Assembly (NCBI GenBank): GCA_963849095.1 | Contig: CAWKGA010000005.1 | Location: 62,001 to 126,000, forward strand | Source: JASHUC01 sp963849095 | Lineage (GTDB): Bacteria > Pseudomonadota > Gammaproteobacteria > Steroidobacterales > Steroidobacteraceae | Direction: 5' to 3' | Length of the DNA: 64,000 nt | Shown here: piece by piece, positions 1 through 9,503 of the stretch | How positions within the stretch are numbered: the first letter of the stretch is position 1 | Layout: each line of letters starts with the position of its first letter | Program-made: the position numbers and the translations under genes | The notes under the pieces: model-generated | Seen by the model: only the letters and a program-made list of their open reading frames with translations | Told to the model about the DNA's origin: nothing | Databases searched by the model: none

Positions 1-673
1 CGTTCCAGGTCGGTGGGGCCGACATCGCGATGTTGAATGCTTCGCCCTCGACTCCGGGCACGCGCAGTGCGCAGCAGACCGCCGCCACGATGTCGTCGAT
101 GTAAGTGAGGTTGCACCAGCCATGGCCCGCCTCGCCGAGGTCGCCGAGCCGATGGGCAAGCAGCCATTGCGCGATGCGCTCGCTCCAGAGCGGGCTCTCG
201 GGGCCATAGACGAGCCCCGGACGCAGATGCACGACCGCGGGATAGCCCGAGGCAAGGCTCTCTACCTCCACCTTTGCTTCCGAGTAGTCCCCGTAGTCGC
301 CGCGGAGCGGGGCGGATTCATCAAGGGTGCCTGCTGGGTCGGCGTAGACCAGCATCGTGCTGAGGTGCGCGATGCGGGGGCGCGGCGAGCGGTTCGCACA
401 TGCGGCGAAAAGCGCCCGCCCGCCCGCGACGATCGTCGCTGCATTGCCCGTGATCGCATTGACCACGCCGCTCACCCCGTCGAGCGCGGCTTCCAGGGCA
501 ACAGAGTCGGTCGCATCGAGCTGCACGCTTTCGATGGGTGAGGCAAGCGCGAGGGGAGTGCGGTGGACGGCAGCGAGGGGTATCGCCCAACCGCTCTCTA
601 GAAGCGCTTGCACGACGCGCCGGCCGATGAAGCCGCTCGCTCCCAGCACGAGGATGCGCTCAGATCGAGACAC
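1..673 (-). CDS. NAD-dependent epimerase/dehydratase, 3' end outside window
   Basis: Reads without a stop from GTG at 673 leftwards off the window edge (224 codons visible). The N-terminus holds the Rossmann dinucleotide motif GASGFIGRR at about residues 9-17. Further on there is an STMLVYAD stretch and a YSEAK segment that supplies the YxxxK catalytic pair, followed by RPGLVYGP. This is the extended short-chain dehydrogenase fold acting on nucleotide sugars or similar substrates; the exact substrate cannot be told. The GTG start lies inside the last codons of asnB (14-bp overlap), so it is the distal gene of the minus-strand glycan operon. Start choice rests on the motif position and the tight overlap. 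Confidence 0.85.
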   Translation of the reverse strand, partial: MSRSERILVLGASGFIGRRVVQALLESGWAIPLAAVHRTPLALASPIESVQLDATDSVALEAALDGVSGVVNAITGNAATIVAGGRALFAACANRSPRPRIAHLSTMLVYADPAGTLDESAPLRGDYGDYSEAKVEVESLASGYPAVVHLRPGLVYGPESPLWSERIAQWLLAHRLGDLGEAGHGWCNLTYIDDIVAAVCCALRVPGVEGEAFNIAMSAPPTWN

Positions 674-2606
674 GGTGCCTGCTGCACCACCGGATCAGCA
701 CGTAGACGGCCCATACGCGCGACCAGTAGAACCCGCGGGATCGTCCGAGGAACGCGCGCCAGAGGCGCCCCACCGCCTCGGGGTCGAGTCCGGCAGCACG
801 CACGGCGGGTGCGTCCTTCATCGTCGCATCCATGACCTGGCCTAGTCGCGCGCGGATCCAGCGATCAAAGGGCAGGACGAACCCGGTCTTCGGGCGCTCG
901 AAGAGCGCTGGGTCGAGGCCCCGCAGCCCGAGGCGTCGCAGCGGCTGTTTGCGACCAATCGGGAGGAACCGCTCGCGCTCGTCCATGCGGCCGACCGTCT
1001 CGAGGAGCCGGTGATCGACGAGCGGCAGCCGCAGTTCCACCGACGATGCCATGCTCGCCGCATCGCTGTCCCGCAGCAGCCGCTCGCCGAGGAACAGGCG
1101 TTGCTCGAGAACACCTACCGCAGCGAGGTCGCCGCGCACCCGCGGATGCAGCTCCGATGCGAGTCGCTCGCGCATGGCGGGGGTGAGTCCATCCGGGAGC
1201 GGATCGACGCGATCTGCCGCGAGGAGCTCGCGCTGGAACTCCGGTAGAAACAGAGCGTACGCAAGCTGATAGAGCCGAAGCAGTTCCCCACCGCTATTGA
1301 TCATCGCCGGCAGCTTCGCCCATCTCGTCTGCGGTCCGACGCCGTCTGCAGGCCGTTTCTTGAGGCCCAACGTGACGCTGGCGAGCTCGCTCACGATCCC
1401 CTGCGGGATCCAGCGGGTCCACCCGATCCAGTGCCGCAGCGCCGGAAGATCCCCGAACGACCTGTATCCGCCGAAGAGCTCGTCACCGCCCGTGCCGACG
1501 AGCGCCACCTTGAAGCCGGCTTCGCGCACTGCCCGGGACATGTAATAGGAATTGATGCCGTCGAAGGTCGGCTGGTCGAGACTCTCGAGCGCCGCGTCGA
1601 GCCGGTCGACGAAGTGGCTCTCGGAGAGCACGACCTCCCGATGCGTCGTTCCGATAGCCTCGGCGATCCTGCGCGCAATGCGCCCCTCGTTGAGCTCTTC
1701 CTCCTCGAAGGCGAGCGTGAACGTGTGCACGGGGGTTCCGCCAGCGCGCTGTGCGAGGTTGGCCACGGTGGAGGAATCGATGCCGGCGGACAGGAAGACG
1801 GCGACCGGAACATCGCTCACGAGGTGGAGCCGTACTGATTCGCGGAGCGCATCTGCGAGTTCCGCTTCATGGACATCCGGCGTCGCGGGCGGATCCGGGA
1901 TGCTCCAGTGGAACTCAGACCGAGCCCGCCGGCCTCGTGCGCCGAAGATCTGCAGCTGTCCCGGCCAGACCGACTCCACTCCGCGAATTGCCGTGCCGGG
2001 ACCGATCACGAATCCGTTCCAGATCATCGAAGCGGCGGCCCGTGGGTCGAGCTTCCGGTCGCGCAGCAGCCCGGAGGCGAGCAGCGCGCGCACTTCGGAT
2101 GCAAACATCAGGGACCAGTCGGCGTCCGGCTCCGGATTGACGGCGATGTAGAGTGGCTTGATACCGAGGGGGTCGCGCGCAAGCAGGAGCTCGCGCCGGC
2201 TCGCATTCCAGAACGCGATCGCGAACATTCCGCGAAAGCGAGGGATTGCTGCCGCACCACTCTCGCCCAACATATGCAAGGCGACCGCCGTATCGCCCGT
2301 CGAATGCAGCGCGTCGCTGGACACGCCCAATTCGTCGCGCAGTTGCCGGTAATTGTAGATCTCGCCATTGAACACGATGACGTTGCCGGAGACCGGATCC
2401 ACCATCGGCTGGGCCCCGGCGGGTGACAGGTCGAGAATGGACAGCCGCAGGTGCGCGAGGAGCAGGCCCCGGCCTTCAGAGTCCGCAGCCGACTCCCAGA
2501 AACCATTGGCATCCGGACCCCGATGCAACATGGCATCGTGCATGCGCCGCAGCGCATCGCGATTGGCCCCCGACAGGCGACCAACGACCCCGGCGATGCC
2601 GCACAT
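660..2606 (-). CDS. asnB: Asparagine synthase (glutamine-hydrolysing) family amidotransferase
   Basis: 648 aa with the class II glutamine amidotransferase domain first (Cys2 exposed after removal of Met in MCGIAGVVG, about residues 2-220) and the ATP-pyrophosphatase synthetase domain after it; the PP-loop reads FLSAGIDSS, with SAG in place of the usual SGG. Known family chemistry is ATP-dependent transfer of glutamine ammonia to a carboxylate. In polysaccharide loci such proteins often amidate sugar uronic acids rather than make asparagine, and this copy lies between a glycosyltransferase and an epimerase, so glycan amidation is the more likely role (inference). It starts at the stop of the upstream GT2 gene (TGATG, 1-bp overlap) and overlaps the epimerase downstream, so all three are translationally coupled. 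Confidence 0.9.
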   Translation of the reverse strand: MCGIAGVVGRLSGANRDALRRMHDAMLHRGPDANGFWESAADSEGRGLLLAHLRLSILDLSPAGAQPMVDPVSGNVIVFNGEIYNYRQLRDELGVSSDALHSTGDTAVALHMLGESGAAAIPRFRGMFAIAFWNASRRELLLARDPLGIKPLYIAVNPEPDADWSLMFASEVRALLASGLLRDRKLDPRAAASMIWNGFVIGPGTAIRGVESVWPGQLQIFGARGRRARSEFHWSIPDPPATPDVHEAELADALRESVRLHLVSDVPVAVFLSAGIDSSTVANLAQRAGGTPVHTFTLAFEEEELNEGRIARRIAEAIGTTHREVVLSESHFVDRLDAALESLDQPTFDGINSYYMSRAVREAGFKVALVGTGGDELFGGYRSFGDLPALRHWIGWTRWIPQGIVSELASVTLGLKKRPADGVGPQTRWAKLPAMINSGGELLRLYQLAYALFLPEFQRELLAADRVDPLPDGLTPAMRERLASELHPRVRGDLAAVGVLEQRLFLGERLLRDSDAASMASSVELRLPLVDHRLLETVGRMDERERFLPIGRKQPLRRLGLRGLDPALFERPKTGFVLPFDRWIRARLGQVMDATMKDAPAVRAAGLDPEAVGRLWRAFLGRSRGFYWSRVWAVYVLIRWCSRHRVSI

Positions 2607-3613
2607 CAGGCGTGCTCGCCGGATCTCGCTGGGTCAGCGGACTGCGCGAGTTCTTCGAGAGCACGTTTCTTCCCGACGAGGAGCACGCGGCGCTGATAGC
2701 GTCGAAGAAAGCGGCGAAACTCATCGTTGCCGTAGCGCGGAAGCCCCGCGCGCGCGCTCTTGAGCCACCCCCATAGCATCGCAAGCGAGCCAAGCACGTA
2801 CGGCTTGTGATTCATTCGCGAAAGCGCGCTCGCAGCCATGAACAGAAAGCCCGTTCCCATGAAGTACTGGCCATAGCCGTGACGCATCCTCCCGACATAG
2901 ATGCTCTGCTGGCTCGACCCCATGGGCCGAAGGTGCACGATCCGCAGGTCAGGCTCGTCCCAGCTGCACGCGAGCCAACCGAGCATCCGACACCGATGGC
3001 AGTCGATTCCGTCCCACATCACCTCGCGGACGAATCCACCTATCTCCTTGAAGCAAGAAACGCGATAGAACTTTGTCATTCCGATGGAGACGTCATCGCC
3101 CTGCTTCTCGAACACCAGCTGCCCGCCTTCTTCCACGTATGGTTTTCCGCTGCAGGTGCCGATTCTCGGGTTGGCCCTCATCCGATCCATCAGGATCTCG
3201 AAGTATCTGGGCGGTATCCGCAGGTCGAGATCCAGTTTGCAGAGGAACTCGTAGTCGTCCGGCTGAACGGCATTGTATCCGTGGTAGAAGGCCTCGATGA
3301 CCCCCGGGCCCACGGACCGTCGTCCGCGGTTGTCCCGAGTGAGCACCTCGATCCACGCGTGCTTCGCCTGGTACTCCGCAAGAATCGAAGGCGTCTCGTC
3401 GGTCGATCCGTCGTCCACGATCACCCACTTTGCGGGCCGCACGGACTGGGCGATGATCGAATCGAGCGTCTCGCGCATGTACTGCGCTTCGTCGCGGCAC
3501 GGAGAGACGAGGAGGTACCCCTGCCCCGCTCCCGTCGAGGATGACGTGTCGTCCGCAGCCGCGGAACGACGCCCTAACGGGTTTGAAGGAAATCTCGAAG
3601 TCACCGCGTTCAC
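2606..3613 (-). CDS. Family 2 glycosyltransferase
   Basis: 335 aa. The GT-A fold begins near residue 33 (YLLVSPCRDEAQYMRETL) with the VIVDDGSTDET motif that binds the nucleotide sugar, and the metal-binding acidic motif is seen as KLDLDLRIP. A hydrophobic stretch near residues 245-290 could attach it to the inner membrane. It would transfer a sugar from a nucleotide donor to the growing lipid-linked glycan at the cytoplasmic face. It is coupled to asnB by a TGATG overlap. About 30 residues precede the conserved domain, so the start could be somewhat further downstream. Donor and acceptor are unknown. Confidence 0.87.
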   Translation of the reverse strand: MNAVTSRFPSNPLGRRSAAADDTSSSTGAGQGYLLVSPCRDEAQYMRETLDSIIAQSVRPAKWVIVDDGSTDETPSILAEYQAKHAWIEVLTRDNRGRRSVGPGVIEAFYHGYNAVQPDDYEFLCKLDLDLRIPPRYFEILMDRMRANPRIGTCSGKPYVEEGGQLVFEKQGDDVSIGMTKFYRVSCFKEIGGFVREVMWDGIDCHRCRMLGWLACSWDEPDLRIVHLRPMGSSQQSIYVGRMRHGYGQYFMGTGFLFMAASALSRMNHKPYVLGSLAMLWGWLKSARAGLPRYGNDEFRRFLRRYQRRVLLVGKKRALEELAQSADPARSGEHA

Positions 3614-3682
3614 GAACTTCGTTTCCTATTGAGACTTGCGTAAGTGAGTAGCACTGTTGCAACTGCTTGTCGTCGAAGTAAC

Positions 3683-5251
3683 TCAGGTTTTCCGTCTGCG
3701 GTCTCGGTTCGCCCTGCCAATCGCGCCCACCGGGGGACGCCTGGGCTTCTCCTCGAACGACTGTCGGGTGGGCGGCCGCGTACCCTGAGCGCTCGGCTTA
3801 CCTCGCCGCTGCCCAGGCTGTGACTTTCGGGCCAACGCGGCAGCAGCGAACGGCTTCTTGGCGTCAGGAGCTCCCGCCGCAGCCTCCACCTCGAGCTGAC
3901 TCTGCAGCAGGCTTCTCGCGAGCGTGCACGTCGCGAGGGTCATGATCACGAAATCCACGGTCAGCGGACAAAACCAGTGAGACTCCGACATGTCGGAGAT
4001 GAAGCCGCGAAACACGAACGTGAGATAGAGTGCCGCCAGTTGCGGCTGGGTGCGCATGAGTTTCAGGGCATCCCGAAGGTAGCGAATGAAGTAGCTGAAT
4101 AGCAAAATCCCACCAGCCCATCCGAGCTCGTTGATGACGTCGAGGTAGCCGTTGTGACCCTCAGTCGGATAAAACCAGAGTCGCCGGAGCATCTCGTAGG
4201 ACGGGGTACCGGGGACAGGGCCCGTCCAGTAGGCTCCGAACCCCAGGCCGAACCAGGGATGGTGGTGGATCTGGTCGATGAGGATGAACCAGATGTTGCG
4301 GCGGCCGCTGAACGACAGGTCCTTGCCGGTCAGCGCCTCGATGGGAAGGAGAAGGCTGCTGAGTCCAGGCACCAAGTCCAGCACGGCGAGGGCATAGACG
4401 AGAACGACAGTCGCAAACGTACCAACCAGATAAGGCATGCTCCGCTCGAGGGCGCCGGGCGGCTTCATCAGCAGGAGCATGAAAGGTACCGCGAAGGCCG
4501 CTGCCATGATCGAGGTCGAGCTGTGCGAACCGAGGAGGCACGCAATCCCGAGGGAGAGCCCTCCCAGTCCGGGTATGAGACGTGTCTCCTTGGTGAGGAT
4601 CCCGTGCAGCCAGACCACGATGGCGCTGCCCGCGAGGGATCCGAGGACGTTTTTCCCGAACGTGATGCCATACCAGGCACCCTTCAGCTCGACTTGGTTC
4701 GCTTGATGAATCGCGTGGAGGGGATCGAGCCAGACCATGAGGATCGAGGCACCGCAGATGAACATCAGCACGGATCGCATGAACTGCGCGAAGCGGCCTG
4801 GTGTCCATCCGAAGAGCGCGAGGCACATCCCCACCATCACGACCGCCACGAAGCGCGTGACGCGTACGACCGTAAACCCCGGTGCAACCGACCAGAGAAC
4901 GCTCGCAGCCGCCAGCCCGAGCGCTGCAATGAGGAACGGATTGAGCTCGCGGAGCAGCCTCAGCGAGCGGTCCGATCGCCGGACGAGCAGTCCCGCCGAG
5001 ACGACGAGGATCAGGAACCAGACCGTGTGGCTGGTGGGATCGGTATCCGAGGTCATCGACGTGTGGCTCATTGTGAAGTCCGCGAAGCCCTCGGGCCTGA
5101 CCATCACCAGCATGAGTGCCCACACCAGCACGGTGGTTAGGAGCTTCCCCGAGCGCTCTGCCCAGATGCTCGGCGCTCCGTCTGCCGCGGGCTGCTCTGT
5201 GCGGCCACGCTGAGCGTCGGCTGAAGCCCGTGGGAACCGCAGCGGCTTCAT
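3683..5251 (-). CDS. O-antigen ligase/polymerase family membrane protein (WaaL/Wzy type)
   Basis: 522 aa from ATG 5251, which overlaps the stop of the upstream acyltransferase by 4 bp (ATGA); a longer reading frame extends upstream but runs through the acyltransferase gene and is rejected. The protein has about ten or more hydrophobic segments, a large periplasmic loop, and the motif EGHNGYLDVINELGW (about residue 400) containing the HN pair typical of O-antigen ligases and polymerases. It would join or polymerise undecaprenyl-linked glycan at the periplasmic face. The C-terminal about 70 residues are Arg/Lys/Pro/Ala-rich, look disordered, and are unusual for the family. Ligase versus polymerase cannot be settled from sequence alone. 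Confidence 0.85.
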   Translation of the reverse strand: MKPLRFPRASADAQRGRTEQPAADGAPSIWAERSGKLLTTVLVWALMLVMVRPEGFADFTMSHTSMTSDTDPTSHTVWFLILVVSAGLLVRRSDRSLRLLRELNPFLIAALGLAAASVLWSVAPGFTVVRVTRFVAVVMVGMCLALFGWTPGRFAQFMRSVLMFICGASILMVWLDPLHAIHQANQVELKGAWYGITFGKNVLGSLAGSAIVVWLHGILTKETRLIPGLGGLSLGIACLLGSHSSTSIMAAAFAVPFMLLLMKPPGALERSMPYLVGTFATVVLVYALAVLDLVPGLSSLLLPIEALTGKDLSFSGRRNIWFILIDQIHHHPWFGLGFGAYWTGPVPGTPSYEMLRRLWFYPTEGHNGYLDVINELGWAGGILLFSYFIRYLRDALKLMRTQPQLAALYLTFVFRGFISDMSESHWFCPLTVDFVIMTLATCTLARSLLQSQLEVEAAAGAPDAKKPFAAAALARKSQPGQRRGKPSAQGTRPPTRQSFEEKPRRPPVGAIGRANRDRRRKT

Positions 5252-6438
5252 GCGGTGAGTCGCCGGCGAATGCGCGCGCACGGCTCTTCGATGACGATGC
5301 GGATGATCGTGGCGAGAATGATGGACAGACCGAGCGCAAGGATCGCCGTGACCGGGGGAGGAAGATACGGAAGCACCGCCACCATCGCGGCGATCACCGT
5401 GAAGTGAAGCAAATACAGAGAATAGGAGAGCGAACCCAGAAAATCCGCGACCCGGTTGTTGAGGAGCCGGAAGGCAAGCCAGCGCGGATAGCGGATCACC
5501 GCGGTGAAGAAGACAGTCAGAGCGATACCCTGAAGGCTGTAGCGTACCGTCTCGCGAAAGGCCGGTGCCCGGTAGAGGAGGCAGCCCACCAACACGGCCA
5601 ACGCGACCGGTACCCACGCCACGCGCCAGCGGCGCTCATTGAGCACCGGGGCATCGAGAACCGGATTACACCACACGGCCAGGGCGCACCCGAAAAGAAT
5701 CGAATCGATGCGCGTATCGCTTGCGAGGTAAGTGCGGTCGCTCGGCGGGTGCCACCCGAACACGAGAACGCAGCGCCAAAGCAGTACCGCGGCGCACAAC
5801 CCCCAGAGGAGATATGCCTGATTCCGCCGGGAAAGGCCGCGCTTCTGCATCAGAATGTACAGCCATGGGAACAGCAGGTAGAAGTGCTCTTCCACGGCCA
5901 GAGACCAGTACACTCCTGTGCCATTTGGCAGGCCGGCATAGCCGTGGGCGGCGATCCAGTAGTTCGATACGTGCAGGAGCTGTGCGGCGACGCCAGAGGC
6001 GGACAGCGTGCCCGGAGGGTCGAAGATGAGCGTCCCCGCGATCGCTGCGATGAGCACCAGGTAGAAAGGTGGCAGGATCCGCAGCGCCCGACGCATCCAG
6101 AAGTGGCGGAGATTGATCGCGCCCGTCCGAGCGTATTCCGATCGCAGAAGACTCGTGATCAGGTAGCCGCTCAGGAAGAAGAAGATCGTGACACCGAATC
6201 CGCCGGGAACGAAGCGTTCCAGGCCCGCGTGTGCCGCGAATACGAGCAGGAAGCTGATAGCCCTGAGTCCATCAAGTGATGGGACGTGCCCGAGGCTCGC
6301 CGCAGGCCGCGGCGCCACGTCCCCCGAAGTTGCCGATACGGTCCGACGAGCGCGATGCTCTCTATCCAGCACGATGCTCCCGGGTGCCTCGATTGAGGGC
6401 GCCGGCACCGACAGGATGCTGTTCTCGAGGGGTGTCAC
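5248..6438 (-). CDS. Acyltransferase 3 family protein (OafA/YrhL-like)
   Basis: 396 aa integral membrane protein with about ten transmembrane helices. The diagnostic N-terminal motif SLDGLRAISFLLVFAAHAG is at about residues 55-73; its histidine is the conserved catalytic residue of the family, and the FFLSGYLIT segment follows. Such enzymes O-acylate (usually O-acetylate) surface glycans. About 50 residues precede the fold and the annotated GTG start at 6438 is weak, so the true start may be internal. It couples to the ligase/polymerase gene by an ATGA overlap, suggesting it modifies the same glycan. Confidence 0.88.
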   Translation of the reverse strand: MTPLENSILSVPAPSIEAPGSIVLDREHRARRTVSATSGDVAPRPAASLGHVPSLDGLRAISFLLVFAAHAGLERFVPGGFGVTIFFFLSGYLITSLLRSEYARTGAINLRHFWMRRALRILPPFYLVLIAAIAGTLIFDPPGTLSASGVAAQLLHVSNYWIAAHGYAGLPNGTGVYWSLAVEEHFYLLFPWLYILMQKRGLSRRNQAYLLWGLCAAVLLWRCVLVFGWHPPSDRTYLASDTRIDSILFGCALAVWCNPVLDAPVLNERRWRVAWVPVALAVLVGCLLYRAPAFRETVRYSLQGIALTVFFTAVIRYPRWLAFRLLNNRVADFLGSLSYSLYLLHFTVIAAMVAVLPYLPPPVTAILALGLSIILATIIRIVIEEPCARIRRRLTA

Positions 6439-6863
6439 GGGTGTCTGCAGTTGGTCACAGGGCTGCGGCCTTGCGCCGATCGGGCAGTGTCAAGGAGGGC
6501 CCGGCGATTCGTTGGCGCATTATCCATGATTCGTGCGGCCTCGTGCCCTGATGCGCTCGACGCTGCACGTTCGACATAATCGGCCCTGCCATGGGACTGG
6601 CCTCCCGGGCCATTGCCCGCCATCGCCGCGATAGCGATGAGACCGTCGGGATCGAGGGTGAACTACCAGCACAGCCCGCCACTGTCCAGTTGAGCACGCG
6701 TCGTAAGCGTGCAAGCTATTGATTTCGCAATGAGATTCTCGGCTTTGAAGATGGTGTCAACTTGAACGAAGAGCGGCACTTCGACGACGCTTGACAGGCC
6801 CGCCTTCACGGAAGACGTGCCTGACGGGAGTGTCAGTGAGGAGGGTGGAGGACGTCACAACCC
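6439..6863. other. 425-bp gap between acyltransferase and ACP genes
   Basis: No convincing coding frame: the short open stretches on both strands lack a family signal or ribosome-binding site. Since both neighbours are on the minus strand, it should hold the promoter or leader of the acyltransferase-ligase-GT2-asnB block. Several short GC-rich inverted repeats are visible around 6590-6640, none with a T run, so no terminator is called. Confidence 0.5.
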
Positions 6864-7106
6864 TCACTTCATTTTTTGCTGCACGAGCGTGACCAACTCG
6901 CCGACGTTGTGCACTTCCTCGATCTCCGCCGTATTGAATTTGACACCGAAGCGGCTCTCCACCGCAACTACGATATTGATGTGATTGAAGGAATCCCATC
7001 CCTCGACATCCGCAGCAGTGGTCGCCGCATTGATCTCGATGTCGGGCCGGTCAAGCACGTCCCCGATGATTTCGCACACACCCGCCAGAATTTGCTCTTG
7101 ATTCAC
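6864..7106 (-). CDS. Acyl carrier protein
   Basis: 80 aa acidic four-helix protein. The phosphopantetheine site is Ser39 in GWDSFNHINIV, a variant of the DSL motif. It begins with GTG immediately after the TGA of the FkbH-like gene (TGAGTG, no spacer), so the two are coupled and probably form an enzyme-carrier pair. FkbH proteins load a glyceryl unit from 1,3-bisphosphoglycerate onto such a carrier. The divergently encoded MaoC-ketoreductase fusion and MBOAT acyltransferase could act on or accept acyl groups from this ACP (inference). It is unlikely to be the fatty-acid synthase AcpP because no fab genes are nearby. Confidence 0.9.
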   Translation of the reverse strand: MNQEQILAGVCEIIGDVLDRPDIEINAATTAADVEGWDSFNHINIVVAVESRFGVKFNTAEIEEVHNVGELVTLVQQKMK

Positions 7107-8987
7107 TCATGCACTCCCCGTCTCTCTTATGAAGGTCGGAAATGGCGAATACTCCGCCAGCGCGAGTCGCCACCTGGATGCGCCGTTGTCGGCTGTTTCG
7201 GCGAGCTCGAACCCAAGCTTTCGATAGTGGTCTCGGACGATTGCATTCTTCTTCGTCGGCAGGTACTCGCCGATGAGGTGGCGGGCTTCGAGGCGCCGCG
7301 CCTCGCTCACGATGATGTTCAGCGTCGCCTCTTCCACCTGTCGTCCGAGCACGCGGCAGCTCATGAGCCAAGTGTCAATTCGTACATCGTCGCCTTGCGG
7401 CTTTCCGATGACGACGCCGATGATTCCATTGTCGCCGAACTGATCGATGAGGCGCAGCTGTAGCGTCAAGGCCCGCGTGTCCTCTATAACAGCGAGAATT
7501 TCAGTATCCGTGTAGCGTCGCGTCGTCAAATTGAACTGGTTCGTCTTGTTGACCAATTGCACGATGCGTAACAGCCCGACCCGATCGAAGGGCTGCCAAC
7601 ACAACTCCATGTCGAGGCTCTGGAGATAGCCTTTGAGATCGGTACGCGAAGCACGCAATTGTTCGCGTGCGGCATTCGCACGGTACTGGGAGCCACGCTC
7701 GAGATCCTCGACCGTAACGTGAAGTGCCTCGAAGTAGCCGGCGTCGGCGAGACAACGTCCGTAGTATGCCGGATCGTCCGGCATTTCCGGGACGGAAACT
7801 TCGGGGAGCTCACGACGGACGATATTCCGCTCGAATGGATTGTCGTCCGCGAACACGAGCGCGTCCGTGCCGATGTTGAGCTGAGCCGCGATGCGGCGCA
7901 GGTTCGTCGCCTTGTCTTCCCAGTTGCAGACGAAACAGGCGATGTGCTCCTCCCGGAGGACCATCTCGGGATGACGTGCGAATGGTTGCCGCGCGTTCTC
8001 GAGATCGTTCTTGGAGCAAACCGCGAGGATCACCCCCCTCTGGCCGAGACCGCGCACATAGTGCTGAAAATCGAGGTAGGCCTCTCCGAGCGCGCTTCCC
8101 TGACCAAGCCTGATCCCCTCGAGCCCATCATCGCCCACGGTGCCACCCCAGAGCGTATTGTCCAGATCCAAGACCAGGCATTTGGCTGAACAGCCCTGCT
8201 GGGCGGCGATCAATCTTGCGACGAGTTCGCCGTATGCAGGCGCTGCAGCGGGAGAGACCTCTTGCTTCGCGCGATGCCACAGTACGGGGTCGTGCCACGC
8301 TCTGAGGCCATCGTCGCGGGTGACATGATCGAGATCGAGAATATCCACACGATACTCGTCCGCGAGCGTGCGCAGGCGACCATTCAGACACTCGACCATC
8401 GAAGTGAGGGCGCCCGGGAGGCGATGCTCGTTGGAGCCGAGCAACAAGGGTAGCCCTGACAGGATAGTCTGCTGGATGATTTGAGCGCGGAAACTTCGCC
8501 GAATCAGGCGCCAGACGTGCGTGATTCGATCAGCCGCCTCGTTCACCCGCGCCTCGGTCTGGAGCGCGTCGAGGGCTGAATCGGGGATTCCGAGGAGATG
8601 TTGTGGATGGAACGCACAGAGCACGACATCCGGGCTGAATTGATGTAGTGCGGATCCGTCGTTCTCGAGCTCCTGAAGATACATTCCGTAGGGTCCGACG
8701 AACGTTTGCAGCCGGAAGTTCCGCCGTAAGGCCGCAACCCGACATCCACCGAGCAGGTGGTCCGCCGTCGAGGAAGACAAGATCGCGAGCCTCAGCGTCT
8801 TGGCCGTCGACGCGTCAGGACAGCGCTGCAAGGCCCGGTCGATGCGGTTCGTCTGTACGAACTCGAGCCGAAGCTTGGCGAGTTCTACCAGATCGTTCCA
8901 GTCCGGCGTCTGCTGGGCGCTGAGCCGCCGCAGGCGATCGGAAAGATCGACGGCGGTGGGTAGCCAGTAGAGGTCGATGAGCCGCAT
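7107..8987 (-). CDS. FkbH-like HAD-IIIC family protein (glyceryl-ACP loading)
   Basis: 626 aa from ATG 8987 (MRLIDLYW); the frame stays open further upstream but that part is basic and low-complexity and is not included. Residues 1-250 are an SGNH-like N-terminal region. The HAD phosphatase motif DLDNTLWGGTVGDDG lies at 274-288 with nucleophile Asp274 and Asp276. A GNAT-like C-terminal domain contains VNKTNQFNLTTRR and IDTWLMSCRVLGR. FkbH relatives convert 1,3-bisphosphoglycerate into glyceryl-S-ACP for extender units or glycan decoration. The coupled ACP downstream supports that reaction. In a glycan locus with acyltransferases, transfer of a glycerate-type group to a sugar is a reasonable inference. 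Confidence 0.88.
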   Translation of the reverse strand: MRLIDLYWLPTAVDLSDRLRRLSAQQTPDWNDLVELAKLRLEFVQTNRIDRALQRCPDASTAKTLRLAILSSSTADHLLGGCRVAALRRNFRLQTFVGPYGMYLQELENDGSALHQFSPDVVLCAFHPQHLLGIPDSALDALQTEARVNEAADRITHVWRLIRRSFRAQIIQQTILSGLPLLLGSNEHRLPGALTSMVECLNGRLRTLADEYRVDILDLDHVTRDDGLRAWHDPVLWHRAKQEVSPAAAPAYGELVARLIAAQQGCSAKCLVLDLDNTLWGGTVGDDGLEGIRLGQGSALGEAYLDFQHYVRGLGQRGVILAVCSKNDLENARQPFARHPEMVLREEHIACFVCNWEDKATNLRRIAAQLNIGTDALVFADDNPFERNIVRRELPEVSVPEMPDDPAYYGRCLADAGYFEALHVTVEDLERGSQYRANAAREQLRASRTDLKGYLQSLDMELCWQPFDRVGLLRIVQLVNKTNQFNLTTRRYTDTEILAVIEDTRALTLQLRLIDQFGDNGIIGVVIGKPQGDDVRIDTWLMSCRVLGRQVEEATLNIIVSEARRLEARHLIGEYLPTKKNAIVRDHYRKLGFELAETADNGASRWRLALAEYSPFPTFIRETGSA

Positions 8988-9503
8988 GCGGGTAACTATT
9001 TTCGGCCGCCTGCGAGCGCATCCTCGTGACGAGCAACTTGGAAGAGGACCCGCCGCAAGCTCTTGGGCTGCTTGAACATAATTCTGCGCAATCACGCCGA
9101 CTGGCGCGAGGCGAATACACGCGGACTGAATTGATGCTAACAGACATGCCGAGACACTCGCAAGCAACGAGGAACGACGAGGCCCGCACCGTCCCGGTGC
9201 GCGTGGCTTCGGAGGCGCGCGCGGACTCTCAGAACTGGTCTTCGGCGAGGGAGGAAGTCCTTTTCCGTCGCGGCCAGGTTGGGGTATATTGATACTCTCG
9301 ATTGGGCGGTTATTTGGATATCCGCCCGCACGCACGCAAGAGAATAAGAACGTGTCCGCGGCGCAGCACGATCACCTGAGTATTTGGCAACGCGCCAACC
9401 GACGCACCTGGAGCATCGCGCCGGAGAGCGTGATCGTAATCAGTGGCATTGTGGCCAACCTGGTCGAGCCATCACGATTGCTTCCCGCCGGCAGAGCATC
9501 CAT
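8988..9503. other. 516-bp divergent control region
   Basis: Lies between the minus-strand FkbH-ACP pair and the plus-strand PQQ-SGNH-MBOAT group, so it should carry promoters for both. No convincing gene is seen. The right half is more AT-rich than its surroundings. A TATATT at 9285-9290 could be a -10 element for the plus strand, but no good -35 stands 16-18 bp upstream, so this is only a candidate. Confidence 0.45.

Noticed and set aside
5116..6279. 387-codon open frame opposite the acyltransferase gene
   Set aside because: Composition extreme (Arg/Glu/Gln) and fully covered by a clear membrane protein gene on the other strand.
9285..9290. TATATT as promoter of the PQQ operon
   Set aside because: No acceptable -35 box at the right distance, so not listed as a promoter.
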